Source of the DNA: Cyclobacterium sp.
GTDB taxonomy: Bacteria; Bacteroidota; Bacteroidia; Cytophagales; Cyclobacteriaceae
Assembly: GCF_014762705.1 (NCBI RefSeq)
Contig: NZ_JABURL010000013.1
Span: 62,001 to 126,000 of the forward strand
DNA: 64,000 nucleotides
Reading direction: 5' to 3'
Shown here in pieces: positions 9,612 to 20,180 of the stretch; position 1 is the stretch's first letter; each line of letters begins with the position of its first letter. The translations under genes were made by a program, and so were the position numbers. The notes beneath the pieces were generated by a model that was not told where the DNA came from, ran no database searches, and saw only the letters and a program-made list of their open reading frames with translations.

Positions 9612-10343
9612 CTATCCACTGAAGGTGTTGTCCAGGTGGCGGTCACTTGATTTGACGTTTTCAAACTCCAAAAACTGTTCCCAAAACGGTTCTTCCGGCA
9701 AAGCGGCCCTCAGAAATATTTTTTCTTTTTTTACCGGATGAATGAAAACCAAATGAAAGGCATGCAGGTTAATGCTCAGGTCAGGGTTGGCTTTGGAAAA
9801 GCCGTATTTGACATCACCTCTTATCGGGCATCCTATAGCGGCCAACTGCACCCTCAACTGATGGGGTCGCCCTGTGATCGGACGAAGTTCCAACAACCAG
9901 TGGTCATTGAGCTTGCCCATTCTTTTATAGTTCAATTCAGATTTCTTGGATTCGGGGACCTCCTTATCAAAAGCTTTGGATATATTCTTTTCATTGTCTT
10001 TTACGAGCCAATGGGTCAGCTTAGCCATCTCTTCCCGGGGTTTCTTTTTGACTATGGCCCAATAGACTTTATGGATTTCCCTTTTTCGAAACATGCTTGT
10101 CATTCGTTCCAATGCCTTGGAAGTCCTGGCAAATACCACAATCCCACTTACCGGCCTGTCCAGCCGGTGTACAGGATGTAAAAAAACAGCTCCGGGCTTT
10201 TGGTATTTATTGGCGATGTAATCTTTGCAATAATCTGTCAGTGTCTTATCGCCGGTTTTATCCCCCTGCACCAAAATGCCGGCAGATTTATTGACTACCA
10301 ACAAGTGGTTGTCCTCAAAAATAACATTAAACGGTCTTTTCAT
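9612..10343 (-). CDS. RluA family pseudouridine synthase
   Basis: VHRLDRPVSGIVVFARTSKA catalytic motif and TGRPHQLRVQLAAIGCPIRGDVKYG. Confidence 0.93.
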   Translation of the reverse strand: MKRPFNVIFEDNHLLVVNKSAGILVQGDKTGDKTLTDYCKDYIANKYQKPGAVFLHPVHRLDRPVSGIVVFARTSKALERMTSMFRKREIHKVYWAIVKKKPREEMAKLTHWLVKDNEKNISKAFDKEVPESKKSELNYKRMGKLNDHWLLELRPITGRPHQLRVQLAAIGCPIRGDVKYGFSKANPDLSINLHAFHLVFIHPVKKEKIFLRAALPEEPFWEQFLEFENVKSSDRHLDNTFSG

Positions 10344-10363
10344 TTTCCTGCTAACCTTTAGGA

Positions 10364-11944
10364 TTAAAGTTCTGAAGTATTGTGGAATTCGATGTCCGGA
10401 AAATTATCCTGTACCATCTGCAACCAGGCCTTGCTTTCGGCCATAAATACCAGTTTGCCATCTTTATCTTTGGCGATGTGTCTTTGCTTTGACCGGACAA
10501 ATTCTTCCAGTTTCTTTTTATCCTTACTTTTGATCCAACAGGCTTTGTATAAATTCATTGGAACAAAGTCTGCAGAGGCATTGTATTCGTTTTTAAGCCT
10601 GAATTGGATCACCTCAAACTGTAATTGTCCCACTGTACCTACCACTTTTCTGGATCCGATTTCAAAGGTAAACAATTGGGCCACACCCTCCTCCATTAAC
10701 TGCTGTAAACCTTTGTCCAGCTGTTTGGTTTTCATGGCGTCTTTATTGACCACCTCGCGAAAAATTTCAGGAGAGAAACTGGGTATACCCTTAAACTGCA
10801 GGTTTTCCCCATCTGTAATGGTATCTCCTATTTTAAGATTTCCGGTATCGTACAGGCCTACAATATCACCCGGGAAAGCCTCCTCAATGATTTCCTTGTC
10901 CTGGGCCATAAAGGAAGTGACATTGGAAAAGCGAAGGGCTTTGGGTCCTCTCACGTGATTGTAAGGTTTATTTCGCTCAAACCTCCCCGAACAAATTCTC
11001 AGGAAAGCAATACGATTGCGGTGTTTTGGATCCATATTGGCGTGGATTTTGAAAATAAAGCCGGTAAACTTATCTTCATCCGGATTTACTTCCCGCTCTT
11101 CGGTCTGCCTGCTTTTGGGGCCGGGGGCTATTTGTATAAAAGTATCCAGCATTTCCTTTACTCCAAAATTATTGACCGCCGAGCCAAAAAATACAGGAGC
11201 AACTTTTCCCTCCAGGTATTCCTTTGGGTCAAAATCAGGGTAAACCCCTTCAATCAGGTCTACGTCTTCCCTAAGTTGATCCGCCAGGGTTTTTCCTATC
11301 ATCTCATCCAGTTCTCCTGAATTCAGGTCTTCGATGACAATCCTGTCATCACTAACTTTACGCTGGCTGGGGGTAAAAAGGTTCAATTGCTTGTCGTAAA
11401 GGTTATATACTCCCTTGAAGGATTTCCCCATGGAAATGGGCCAGGAGAGGGGTCTCACTTGTATGTTTAGTTTTTGTTCTACCTCGTCCAACAAGTCATA
11501 GGGGTCCTGTCCTTCTCTATCCAGTTTATTGATAAAGCAGATGACCGGGGTTTTTCTCATCCGGCAGACTTCCATTAATTTTTCGGTCTGAATCTCTACT
11601 CCTTTGACACAGTCGATGACCATGATGACCGAATCTACGGCAGTGAGTGTGCGGTAAGTGTCTTCCGCGAAATCCTGGTGACCTGGTGTATCCAGCAAGT
11701 TGATTTTCTGGCCTTTATACTCAAATCCCATCACCGACGTGGCCACAGAGATACCTCTTTGTTTCTCAATCTCCATCCAGTCGGATTTAGTGGCAGTATC
11801 AATTTTATTTGACTTCACAGCTCCGGCAGTTTTGATGGCACCTCCAAACAACAGCATCTTTTCTGTTAGCGTAGTTTTACCGGCATCGGGGTGGGCGATG
11901 ATACCAAAGGTTTTTCTTTTGGCAATCTCTTGAGTTAGGTTCAT
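10364..11944 (-). CDS. prfC: Peptide chain release factor 3
   Basis: GTPase motifs [49 protein letters not shown]; full length 526 aa. Confidence 0.96.
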   Translation of the reverse strand: MNLTQEIAKRKTFGIIAHPDAGKTTLTEKMLLFGGAIKTAGAVKSNKIDTATKSDWMEIEKQRGISVATSVMGFEYKGQKINLLDTPGHQDFAEDTYRTLTAVDSVIMVIDCVKGVEIQTEKLMEVCRMRKTPVICFINKLDREGQDPYDLLDEVEQKLNIQVRPLSWPISMGKSFKGVYNLYDKQLNLFTPSQRKVSDDRIVIEDLNSGELDEMIGKTLADQLREDVDLIEGVYPDFDPKEYLEGKVAPVFFGSAVNNFGVKEMLDTFIQIAPGPKSRQTEEREVNPDEDKFTGFIFKIHANMDPKHRNRIAFLRICSGRFERNKPYNHVRGPKALRFSNVTSFMAQDKEIIEEAFPGDIVGLYDTGNLKIGDTITDGENLQFKGIPSFSPEIFREVVNKDAMKTKQLDKGLQQLMEEGVAQLFTFEIGSRKVVGTVGQLQFEVIQFRLKNEYNASADFVPMNLYKACWIKSKDKKKLEEFVRSKQRHIAKDKDGKLVFMAESKAWLQMVQDNFPDIEFHNTSEL

Positions 11945-12044
11945 GGCACTTAGGTGTTTTCAGCCTGCAAATGTACGGAAATCCGCTGATAATGTTAAAA
12001 ATTATACCAGAGGCAGCGAATTTTTTACTTACTGACAGGTCAAC

Positions 12045-12076
12045 TTTGTTTGTCTGGGCAATTTGAATTAATTTTG
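12045..12076 (+). promoter_or_regulatory. Bacteroidetes-type promoter (TTTG-N20-TAATTTTG)
   Basis: TTTG 12045-12048, TAATTTTG 12069-12076; ATG at 12096. Confidence 0.55.
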
Positions 12077-12095
12077 GCTTTGTCTTTTGCATACA

Positions 12096-12650
12096 ATGAG
12101 TACATTCGAAAATTTCTTTCACCGGTTCTTCAAATTTATCTGGAATGCTATTTTTGTATTAACCTACCCGGTTTTAGCCACTTTTGGGCTATTATTTATT
12201 GGTATCACTTATTTCTTTTCATGGATATCCTCTTTTCTGGCCAAATTCAGCAGATCTGAGCCAAAGCATGAAGGAAAAATTACCTGGAAAAGTCTGTCGG
12301 AAGAATCCGACCTCATCGAAGGGAAGCTATACAAACAAATTATTTTTGGTCCCGAATGTTACCATCTGAGGAGAAGAGATGGTATACCCTCTGTTATTGA
12401 AGATCATGTTTTTGGGAAAAAAGTGAATGTGCTTAAGGAAGGATGGTTGTTGGAAAAATGGAATACCACAGACCTGGCCCTGATCCCGGATTTTGACATT
12501 TGCCTGTATCAGCCGGAGACGGATAAACTGACCAAATTGGCCCACATCAAATGTTTTGATTGGCACATCTCTGATAAACAGGAAGAATTTTTATGTTTAA
12601 AATGGTTTGATGGTACCCAGGGCGGTGAATTGAAGGTGGCCATTGCCTGA
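12096..12650 (+). CDS. Conserved hypothetical protein
   Basis: ATG at 12096 (MSTFENFFHRFFKFIWNAIF), N-terminal TM region; stop overlaps the start of the next gene. Confidence 0.7.
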   Translation: MSTFENFFHRFFKFIWNAIFVLTYPVLATFGLLFIGITYFFSWISSFLAKFSRSEPKHEGKITWKSLSEESDLIEGKLYKQIIFGPECYHLRRRDGIPSVIEDHVFGKKVNVLKEGWLLEKWNTTDLALIPDFDICLYQPETDKLTKLAHIKCFDWHISDKQEEFLCLKWFDGTQGGELKVAIA

Positions 12651-13438
12651 TGGAGGAATTGAGAGATTTTTTGGAGGAAAAGGTGTTTTTGTATAACCGC
12701 CCTGAATTTATTGAGGTTGACCCCATTTCCATTCCGCATCGTTTCAGCAAAAAGCAGGACATTGAAATTGCCGGTTTTTTTGCTGCTGTATTGGCCTGGG
12801 GTCAACGAAAAACAATCATCAACAAAAGTATTGAACTCATGAAAATGATGGACAACAGCCCCCATCAATTCATGTTGCATCATTCTGAAGAGGACCTCAA
12901 GCCTTTTCTGCATTTCAAGCACCGTACTTTTAATGATGTGGATACCCTTTATTTTATTGATTTTTTCACCAGGTACTACAGAAAGCACGATAGTCTGGAA
13001 ACAGCCTTTACCAAAGGTTTGTCAGCTGACCAGGATGTCATGCAGGTATTGTTGGATAATTTTCACGAATACTTTTTTGACGCCCCCCATGCTCCGCAAA
13101 GGACCAGAAAACATGTGGCAACTCCAAGACGAAAGGCAGCATGCAAGCGGATCAATATGTTTTTACGCTGGATGGTAAGAAAGGACAACAATGGCGTTGA
13201 TTTTGGGATTTGGGATACCATTTCGCCCGCCCAGTTGGTCTGTCCCTGTGATTTGCATGTGGATAGGGTGGCACGAAGGCTTGGTTTGATCCAGAGAAAG
13301 CAAACCGACTGGCAGACAGCCATGGAGCTTACCCGAAACCTAAGGGATATGGACCCTTCAGATCCGGTAAAATACGATTTTGCCTTGTTCGGATTGGGGC
13401 TGATGGAAAAAAGGGAGCAAAACAATCGTATGGAATGA
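12650..13438 (+). CDS. TIGR02757 family protein
   Basis: Motifs such as ADIEIAGFFAAVLAWGQRKTIINKS-like stretch, MFLRWMVRKDNNGVDFGIW, PAQLVCPCDLHVDRVARRLGL. Confidence 0.88.
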   Translation: MEELRDFLEEKVFLYNRPEFIEVDPISIPHRFSKKQDIEIAGFFAAVLAWGQRKTIINKSIELMKMMDNSPHQFMLHHSEEDLKPFLHFKHRTFNDVDTLYFIDFFTRYYRKHDSLETAFTKGLSADQDVMQVLLDNFHEYFFDAPHAPQRTRKHVATPRRKAACKRINMFLRWMVRKDNNGVDFGIWDTISPAQLVCPCDLHVDRVARRLGLIQRKQTDWQTAMELTRNLRDMDPSDPVKYDFALFGLGLMEKREQNNRME

Positions 13439-13609
13439 ATTAAAGTGCAGTTATCTACAAATTTGTTTCAGTAGTTGGTTCCACCAAAAGGTATCCCGTG
13501 AAGAAAGCACGCCAATCTGGGAATGGTAGGCAGTGGGACGGCATCGCTTGAATGATGGAAAATACGCTCCTGATTTTTCCCGGATTTATGCTTGAAGAAA
13601 TAACAGGGC

Positions 13610-14254
13610 TTATGGTTTCCAGGTATCAGGTCCTTTTCTCCAATCTTTTAAGGCCACCATGTCTTGGTCAGAAATGTATCCCTTGGCCAAAGCCTGAGGC
13701 AGCATGGAGTCATAGTCACTCAGGCAAATCAGTTTAACACCTTCTCTGTCAAAATTTTGTTTGGCCAGATCAAAGCCATAGGTAAAAATCGCAACCATTC
13801 CCAAAACATTAAACCCGGCATTTTTAAGGTCCCTTACGGCTTTCAGGGAGCTACCTCCGGTTGAAACCAGGTCTTCGACCACCACTACTTTCTGACCCGG
13901 GGATATTTTACCTTCAATCATGTTTTCCATGCCATGACCTTTGGCTTTGGAGCGCACATAAACGAAAGGAATATCCAGTTTGTCAGCAATCAAAACCCCC
14001 TGGGGGATTCCTGCGGTTGCGACTCCTGCCACCGCTTCTATGTTTAAGAAGTGGGTTTGAATGGCTTTTGTCAATTTCTCAAGAATGAGTTTTCTCACTT
14101 CAGGATAAGACAGGGAAAGTCTGTTATCACAGTATATAGGGGATTTCCAGCCGGAAGCCCAGGAAAAGGGATTTTTAGGAGAAAGCTTGATGGCATTGAT
14201 TTCCAGCAGTTTTTTGGAAATGAGGGAAGCAGTATTGGGTTCATAAATTTCCAT
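13610..14254 (-). CDS. pyrE: Orotate phosphoribosyltransferase
   Basis: FSWASGWKSPIYCDNRLSLSYPEVR and PRPP motif VVVVEDLVSTGGSSL. Confidence 0.95.
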   Translation of the reverse strand: MEIYEPNTASLISKKLLEINAIKLSPKNPFSWASGWKSPIYCDNRLSLSYPEVRKLILEKLTKAIQTHFLNIEAVAGVATAGIPQGVLIADKLDIPFVYVRSKAKGHGMENMIEGKISPGQKVVVVEDLVSTGGSSLKAVRDLKNAGFNVLGMVAIFTYGFDLAKQNFDREGVKLICLSDYDSMLPQALAKGYISDQDMVALKDWRKGPDTWKP

Positions 14255-14337
14255 AAGTTAAAATTAACCAAATAATGTTTACTGATGGTTGTAGGGCCTG
14301 AAAAAAAAATGCATTTTTGAAAAAACTAGCCTTGGTT

Positions 14338-15027
14338 ATGAAAATATTCATTAATGACAAGCCTTTGGATTTGGTAGCTTCCCTGGATTTTTTGCCAAAG
14401 AAATCTTTCGAATGCGTATATGATAACCCATCAGAATTACCGGCAACAATTGATTTTCATGACGATGTGCTGATAAAAAACCCATCCAAAGATATTATTG
14501 TTCGCCTACTTTATCTGATGCGGACCAGGAAATTAAAAAACCTGGATAGCATTACTCTGGTAACCAATGAAAAGAAGGCCCTGAAAAAATTTATCAAGAG
14601 CAGGTTTATGATCATCAAGGCAGCGGGAGGTTTGGTGACCAAAGAAGATAAAATATTGTTTATATACAGACTGGGCAAGTGGGATTTACCCAAGGGTAAA
14701 TTCGAAAAAAAGGAATCTCCGGCTATTTGCGCCATCAGAGAAGTAGAAGAGGAATGTAACATTCAGGTTAGAATCAAGGAGCCTATTTGTAAGACCTGGC
14801 ATACCTACACCCAAAACCGGAAAAGTATTTTGAAAAAGACCTATTGGTACAGCATGGACTGTTTGACTGATGCCAAAATGAAACCCCAAACAGAGGAGGG
14901 TATCCTGGATGTAAAATGGTTAAATCACCAGGATGCAAAAGTAGCGTTAATCAATTCCTACCCTTCGATGCGTTATTTGTACAAGCGATTTTTAAGGCTT
15001 CATCCAGCCATTCATCAGACTTTGTAG
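14338..15027 (+). CDS. NUDIX hydrolase
   Basis: Nudix box GKFEKKESPAICAIREVEEECNI; ATG at 14338 preferred over the TTG at 14317. Confidence 0.88.
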   Translation: MKIFINDKPLDLVASLDFLPKKSFECVYDNPSELPATIDFHDDVLIKNPSKDIIVRLLYLMRTRKLKNLDSITLVTNEKKALKKFIKSRFMIIKAAGGLVTKEDKILFIYRLGKWDLPKGKFEKKESPAICAIREVEEECNIQVRIKEPICKTWHTYTQNRKSILKKTYWYSMDCLTDAKMKPQTEEGILDVKWLNHQDAKVALINSYPSMRYLYKRFLRLHPAIHQTL

Positions 15028-15470
15028 GGAAGGAATTTATCCACATTCCCACCATACCGGTGTACTTCCCGAATGATAGTGGAGCTGATGGCAGCGTATT
15101 CCGGAGAAGTAATAAGAAAAACGGTTTCCAACTCCTCATTCAGGTACCGGTTCATCTGGCTGATGGTGTTTTCGTATTCAAAATCAGTGGTGTTTCTAAG
15201 CCCTCTGAGCAGGTACCTGGCCTGATGGTTTTTGGCCAGCGAGGAAGTAAGTTCGTTGTAAACCACAACTTTTACATTGGGCATCCCGATATAGATGGAT
15301 TGTATTTTCCCTACCATCAGGTCAATGTCAAAATACCGGTTTTTTTTGGTGGTATTGTGACCGATGCTGATGATGACTTCATCAAAGATGTTTAAGCCTC
15401 TGAGAACAATATCATGGTGTCCTTTGGTGTAGGGGTCAAAAGAACCAGGGAAAAGTGCTGTTTTTTTCAT
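15015..15470 (-). CDS. coaD: Pantetheine-phosphate adenylyltransferase
   Basis: MKKTALFPGSFDPYTKGHHDIVLRGL and ISSTIIREVHRYGGN. Confidence 0.96.
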   Translation of the reverse strand: MKKTALFPGSFDPYTKGHHDIVLRGLNIFDEVIISIGHNTTKKNRYFDIDLMVGKIQSIYIGMPNVKVVVYNELTSSLAKNHQARYLLRGLRNTTDFEYENTISQMNRYLNEELETVFLITSPEYAAISSTIIREVHRYGGNVDKFLPYKV

Positions 15471-16318
15471 CGGACGGAATGTTGCTGAAGCCAATAAGCC
15501 TCTAAAAGCTGGGTGTTTTTTAAGTTTTCAGTGCCTTTTTGATACGTGATATTTTGAGTAGGACTGCTCTGCTGGATATTTTTGAAAAAACCCTGAAGAT
15601 TTTCCAGGGAAGAATGAACCCAATCCAGATTTCCGAAAACACTAATCTTACAATGGGCCTGGTCAAAGGCCAATTGCTGTAGGACAATAAACAGGTACCG
15701 CAAAAGTGTTTGCTCTTCGTGAACAATAAACCTGTTAAACACCATCAGCTCCCCATCTTTGAATCCGGCAATATACATGCAGTTTGGTGCAGTGTGAATA
15801 AAAATCTCCTGTTTGAGCAAGTCTTTGTTGTTGTGGAGAAAATAATCCAGCACATGGGCTGCTCCATGGGAAGTCTCCATTTCGGGCAGTCTGCTGTCCA
15901 ATAAATTGAGGAGGCCCTTGTCTGCCGCGCCAAGTACCTGTATGCTGTTATTAGAAATTCCGGAATAGATGACTTCGTCTTTTTCGGGATTTACCCTGGT
16001 GGCAAAATTCAGGTAAAGGGCACTATGGGCAGGGTTAAATAAAATCCCGGGCACAAGGGTAAACCTTTGATGGTGGAGGTATAACCTGCCGGAGGTGTTG
16101 GAGGCATTGATTAATTCATCACTGCCAACGATTTTTTCAAGTGCTTCTTCTTCATGAAGGGAATAAATGTTGGCAGCTACTACAGACTGATCCGATTGAC
16201 GGTGAGCAATCACGGTCAACAGGCTTTCATATAAGAAAAGCGATAGATTTGATATGTCCTGCACATCAAATCTATCGCTAATGAATTTACTCTGGATATG
16301 ATTGGTTTCTCCTGACAA
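15467..16318 (-). CDS. DUF3822 family protein
   Basis: 283 aa, LSLFLYESLLTVIAHRQSDQSVV...; Bacteroidetes ASKHA-like family upstream of coaD; 4-nt overlap with coaD. Confidence 0.75.
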   Translation of the reverse strand: MSGETNHIQSKFISDRFDVQDISNLSLFLYESLLTVIAHRQSDQSVVAANIYSLHEEEALEKIVGSDELINASNTSGRLYLHHQRFTLVPGILFNPAHSALYLNFATRVNPEKDEVIYSGISNNSIQVLGAADKGLLNLLDSRLPEMETSHGAAHVLDYFLHNNKDLLKQEIFIHTAPNCMYIAGFKDGELMVFNRFIVHEEQTLLRYLFIVLQQLAFDQAHCKISVFGNLDWVHSSLENLQGFFKNIQQSSPTQNITYQKGTENLKNTQLLEAYWLQQHSVR

Positions 16319-16320
16319 GC

Positions 16321-16902
16321 TTACTCCCAGTTTCCTGAGGTAGAAGAATCCGTTCTGGAACCCACCCTCAAAGCCTTTTCATTGTTATTTCTTCTTCTAT
16401 CAGGGTTGATCGGAGCCGGATCTCTGATTTCAAATACAGCGATTTCTCTGTTGCTTCTCTCGATTTTATCTGCGAAAAACTCAAAAGTCTTTCCACCTGA
16501 TCCCGGAACCACATTCAAAAGGTCCAGATTGAATTCAGGATATTTGTTTTCGTTGAAAAGGGAATCTTGAACATTTACCGATCCCAGAGTATCAATTGTT
16601 ACTGTGGTTTCTTCTTTGCCGTATTCCAGAAGCTCAGTAGTTTCTGTTCTTTGTACAATATAAATTCTGCCGTCTTCAATAAATTCCTTCAGTTCATTCC
16701 AGTTTGAGGCATATTCCCCCTTGGTAGCCTGGTAAGCAATTTGAGCATCTCGCAGCATTTCCAGCTTTTCGATGATCCTTTCTTCAGTTCTTTCAAGCAT
16801 TTTTTCTTCTTCAACTACCTCATCCACTCCCAAATACAACCTGTATCCAAGGCCCAAAGCTCCCAGAAGAAATACAATCGATAAAATCTTACTCAACGTC
16901 AT
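16321..16902 (-). CDS. Hypothetical protein with single N-terminal TM and coiled coil
   Basis: MTLSKILSIVFLLGALGLGYRLYLGVDEVVEEEKMLERTEERIIEKLEMLRDAQIAYQATKGEYASNW. Confidence 0.7.
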   Translation of the reverse strand: MTLSKILSIVFLLGALGLGYRLYLGVDEVVEEEKMLERTEERIIEKLEMLRDAQIAYQATKGEYASNWNELKEFIEDGRIYIVQRTETTELLEYGKEETTVTIDTLGSVNVQDSLFNENKYPEFNLDLLNVVPGSGGKTFEFFADKIERSNREIAVFEIRDPAPINPDRRRNNNEKALRVGSRTDSSTSGNWE

Positions 16903-16963
16903 TTTAAATATCTTTAAGGCTTAATTAAATTAATACTAAGAATTGATGGTTTGTTTTAGAATG

Positions 16964-17467
16964 CTATTTTATGCAATTATTTTCAAAATTAAAATATCCT
17001 TTCCATATTCTTACATCATTCAGGGAATTAATTCTTCTGAAGACGGCATGTTTTTCATCCGGAGGGATTAATTTGATTTCATCCAGACTCAGGAATCGGA
17101 TGTCCTCTATCAACTGCTGCTCATCACCTAACTCAGGATCGTAGCCCAAAATCAACTCTCCCTCTTTTTGAAAAACTTCAAAAAAAAGTTCGATTGCATG
17201 CAGGGGAGGAGATAGAAACTCATGGACGAATAAATATTCCCCCACCTCAATGCCAAGCCCGGTTTCCTCAAGGAATTCCCGCTGCAGGTTTTCCCTGGCA
17301 TTCTGGCCGAATTTCATGCCCCCTCCCGGCACATTCCAAAATGATTTGCCACTTCCCATGCGGTGTTTGATCATAAGGACCTTATCACCCTGAATTAAAA
17401 GACCATTTACCCTGGCCCTTAGCCGGTTCCCGAAATTATCTGTGATGTCCTTTTTTATGTTAGGCAT
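16964..17467 (-). CDS. NUDIX hydrolase
   Basis: Nudix box GGGMKFGQNARENLQREFLEETGLGIEVGEY; ATG at 17467 (MPNIKKDITDNFGN). Confidence 0.85.
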   Translation of the reverse strand: MPNIKKDITDNFGNRLRARVNGLLIQGDKVLMIKHRMGSGKSFWNVPGGGMKFGQNARENLQREFLEETGLGIEVGEYLFVHEFLSPPLHAIELFFEVFQKEGELILGYDPELGDEQQLIEDIRFLSLDEIKLIPPDEKHAVFRRINSLNDVRIWKGYFNFENNCIK

Positions 17468-17489
17468 TTTCCTTTTAGTTTCGCAACAG

Positions 17490-18914
17490 ATGCGTAAAGA
17501 TAACCAAGCCATTTCAAAGCCTTCTGAAAAGATCAGGAAAATATTCCCCCACAGCCCTACTGTGGATCAGCAGGTTTTTTTTGACGCCATGAATGATTTT
17601 TTAAAGGAAAAGGTAGCATCGGCCTCTGCTTTTATTTTGAAGGGTTTTGCAGGAACAGGCAAAACTACGGCTCTGGCAGCCCTGGTCCGTATTTTGCCGG
17701 AATATGGACTCAGACCTGTAATGCTGGCCCCCACAGGAAGGGCAGCCAAAGTGATGAGCGCTTACGCGGGGAAAACAGGATACACCATACATAAAATCAT
17801 ATACCGCCCTCAGGAAAAAGCCGCTGATGGCTTGTATGGTTTTGAAGTACAAAAAAACTACTACCATAAATCTGTCTTTATTGTTGACGAAGCTTCTATG
17901 CTTTCCGATGACCGGTCCTCGGGTAAATCCCTGCTTGCAGATCTGATCAATTTTGTTTTTCAAAACCCCGAGAACAGATTGATGCTCATCGGAGATATGG
18001 CCCAGCTCCCCCCTGTAGGAAGCGAAGACAGCCCGGCTTTGGACAAGGATTACCTGATAAGGAATTTCAAGCTTGAAGTACAGGAAGCAGTATTGAAAAT
18101 GGTTACGCGGCAGCAACTGGATTCTGGAATTCTGGCCAATGCCACCACATTAAGAGAGCAGGTGACAGCAAAAACTCCGAAAATAACGTTCAAATCAAAA
18201 GGCTATACTGATTTTTACCGGATGACAGGGGAGAGGCTTGAGGATGGCTTGAGATATGCCTACGATAAATTTGGACTAGACAATACCATGATCATTACCC
18301 GATCCAATAAGGCTGCGGTGCAGTACAACAGGTATATCAGGAATGCTATTTTTTATCATGAAGACGAATTGAGTGCAGGAGATAGGCTAATGATCGTAAA
18401 AAATAACTATACTTACATGGAGGAATCCCAAAAAGTAAGTTTTTTGGCCAATGGGGATTTTGTTGAAATACTTAAAATTCGTTCATTTGAGGAACTTTAT
18501 GGCCTGAGGTTTGCTACACTGGAATTGAGACTGATTGATTATCCCGAAGAGCTGCCTTTTGAGGCCAGAGTAATATTGGATACTTTGCATTCAGAATTAC
18601 CGGCTTTGGGCCATGATCAATGGAAGGAATTGTACGACATGGTATCTGAAGATTACCTGGATTTGGGTAGTAAAACCAAGATCAGAGAGGCTTTAAAAAA
18701 GGATCCCTATTTGAATGCCCTTCAGGTAAAATATGCCTATACGCTCACCTGTCATAAGTCACAAGGGGGACAGTGGGATGCAGTGTTTGTAGACCAGGGC
18801 TATTTGAAGGAGGGGCAAATTGATAAAAATTATGTAAGGTGGTTGTATACGGCAATGACCCGGGCAAAGGAAGAACTGTACATGGTGAACTTTCATCCCA
18901 GTTTTTTCATTTAA
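17490..18914 (+). CDS. RecD-like ATP-dependent helicase (AAA/UvrD_C_2 type)
   Basis: Walker A LKGFAGTGKTTALAAL, Walker B VFIVDEASMLSD, TLTCHKSQGGQWDAVFVDQ, WLYTAMTRAKEELYMV. Confidence 0.92.
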   Translation: MRKDNQAISKPSEKIRKIFPHSPTVDQQVFFDAMNDFLKEKVASASAFILKGFAGTGKTTALAALVRILPEYGLRPVMLAPTGRAAKVMSAYAGKTGYTIHKIIYRPQEKAADGLYGFEVQKNYYHKSVFIVDEASMLSDDRSSGKSLLADLINFVFQNPENRLMLIGDMAQLPPVGSEDSPALDKDYLIRNFKLEVQEAVLKMVTRQQLDSGILANATTLREQVTAKTPKITFKSKGYTDFYRMTGERLEDGLRYAYDKFGLDNTMIITRSNKAAVQYNRYIRNAIFYHEDELSAGDRLMIVKNNYTYMEESQKVSFLANGDFVEILKIRSFEELYGLRFATLELRLIDYPEELPFEARVILDTLHSELPALGHDQWKELYDMVSEDYLDLGSKTKIREALKKDPYLNALQVKYAYTLTCHKSQGGQWDAVFVDQGYLKEGQIDKNYVRWLYTAMTRAKEELYMVNFHPSFFI

Positions 18915-18956
18915 TGCATACTGAAAGAGAAATTTTAAATTAATAATCTAATACCT

Positions 18957-19358
18957 ATGAAAAAGTTATTGACATTCGCATTGGCCCTTGCCTTGAGTAC
19001 GGCCCTGGCAATGGCTCAGGAAAAGACAGCAGATGGACCTGTGATTACCTTTGAGGAATCTTCCAAGGATTTTGGAGACATCACACAGGGAGACAAGGTA
19101 GAAAACGTATTTAAATTTGAAAACACCGGAACAGCACCTTTGGTCATTTCAAATGTAGCAGCAACTTGTGGATGTACGGTACCCAGTTGGCCCAAGGAAC
19201 CCATTGCACCGGGAAAAAAAGGAGAAATCAAGGTGTCTTTTAACTCCGCAGGAAAGATGGGAAAACAAAATAGTGTGGTTCGGATTTACTCCAATGCAAG
19301 TGAACCCATTGAAAAAGTTTCCATGATTTCCAATGTACTTCCCAAAGGGACAAAATGA
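18957..19358 (+). CDS. DUF1573 domain-containing protein
   Basis: Signal peptide then ITFEESSKDFGDITQGDKVENVFKFENTGTAPLVISNVAATCGCTVPSWPKEPIAPGKKGEIKVSF. Confidence 0.93.
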   Translation: MKKLLTFALALALSTALAMAQEKTADGPVITFEESSKDFGDITQGDKVENVFKFENTGTAPLVISNVAATCGCTVPSWPKEPIAPGKKGEIKVSFNSAGKMGKQNSVVRIYSNASEPIEKVSMISNVLPKGTK

Positions 19359-19382
19359 TACTAAATCTTATTAATTGAATTT

Positions 19383-19416
19383 AAACCTGCTCAAGTTTAC
19401 CTGGGGCAGGTTTTTT
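19383..19416 (+). terminator. Rho-independent terminator after the DUF1573 gene
   Basis: AAACCTGC (19383-19390) / GCAGGTTT (19406-19413) followed by a T run. Confidence 0.6.
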
Positions 19417-19419
19417 AGC

Positions 19420-20172
19420 TTATTGGTGGATGGCTTGCTGGATGATGCTGCTCAAGGAGCTGGCCCATTGGGCATAAATGTGTCTGTTGGGATGCAGTCC
19501 ATCCTCCACTACATGGTCAGCAAAGCCTCCGATAGACCTGTAACTTTCCGTGATCTCCAGGTAGGGGATTTTGAAATCAGCCGCCTGCTGTTTTACTACC
19601 TGGTTGAAGGCATCAATTTCCCGGGAAATATCAGCTTTCTCCTGTGGGCTGGAATGTCCAAATGGCGTTACCCCCCAATCCGGGATGGAAATCAACACCA
19701 GTCGATTTGAATTTTCATGGAGCAGATCCAGGCTTATGGTTATCAATTCTTTCAGCTCATCCTTAAACTGGTCCAAAGCAAGTCCCCGGTATTGGTTATT
19801 TACCCCTATCAGGAGGCTGACAAAATCAAAGCTTCCTGTTTTCAGGTTTTTAGCCTTTAAGCCGGCCAGCAATTCCCCACTGGTCCAGCCTGTTTTTGCA
19901 ATGATTTTGATTTCGGAGAAGTAAATGCCTTCATTTTTTAACATGCGCCCTGCCTGCATCGGATAAGTGAATTCCGGGGCCTCTCCTTCACCAATAGTGT
20001 AACTGTCCCCTAAAGCCAGGTAACTGAATTCACCGGAAATGAATTCGGGATTGGTTTTTGGGATTTTTTCAGGCATCTTATCTTGAATTACACAGGAAGA
20101 ATTGAAAATTAAAACACTGAAGCAAAAAATAATGTGTGGCCATATTTTGGTTTCAGGATAAAACAGGTTCAT
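19420..20172 (-). CDS. SGNH/GDSL hydrolase family lipase/esterase
   Basis: YLALGDSYTIGEG (GDS block), LLIGVNNQYRG, DGLHPNRHIYAQWA. Confidence 0.92.
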   Translation of the reverse strand: MNLFYPETKIWPHIIFCFSVLIFNSSCVIQDKMPEKIPKTNPEFISGEFSYLALGDSYTIGEGEAPEFTYPMQAGRMLKNEGIYFSEIKIIAKTGWTSGELLAGLKAKNLKTGSFDFVSLLIGVNNQYRGLALDQFKDELKELITISLDLLHENSNRLVLISIPDWGVTPFGHSSPQEKADISREIDAFNQVVKQQAADFKIPYLEITESYRSIGGFADHVVEDGLHPNRHIYAQWASSLSSIIQQAIHQ

Positions 20173-20180
20173 AAGATAGT

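Noticed and set aside
17490-18914. RecD-like helicase as a component of a defence or mobile element
   Set aside because: Stand-alone RecD-like helicase surrounded by housekeeping genes; no nuclease partner or integrase.
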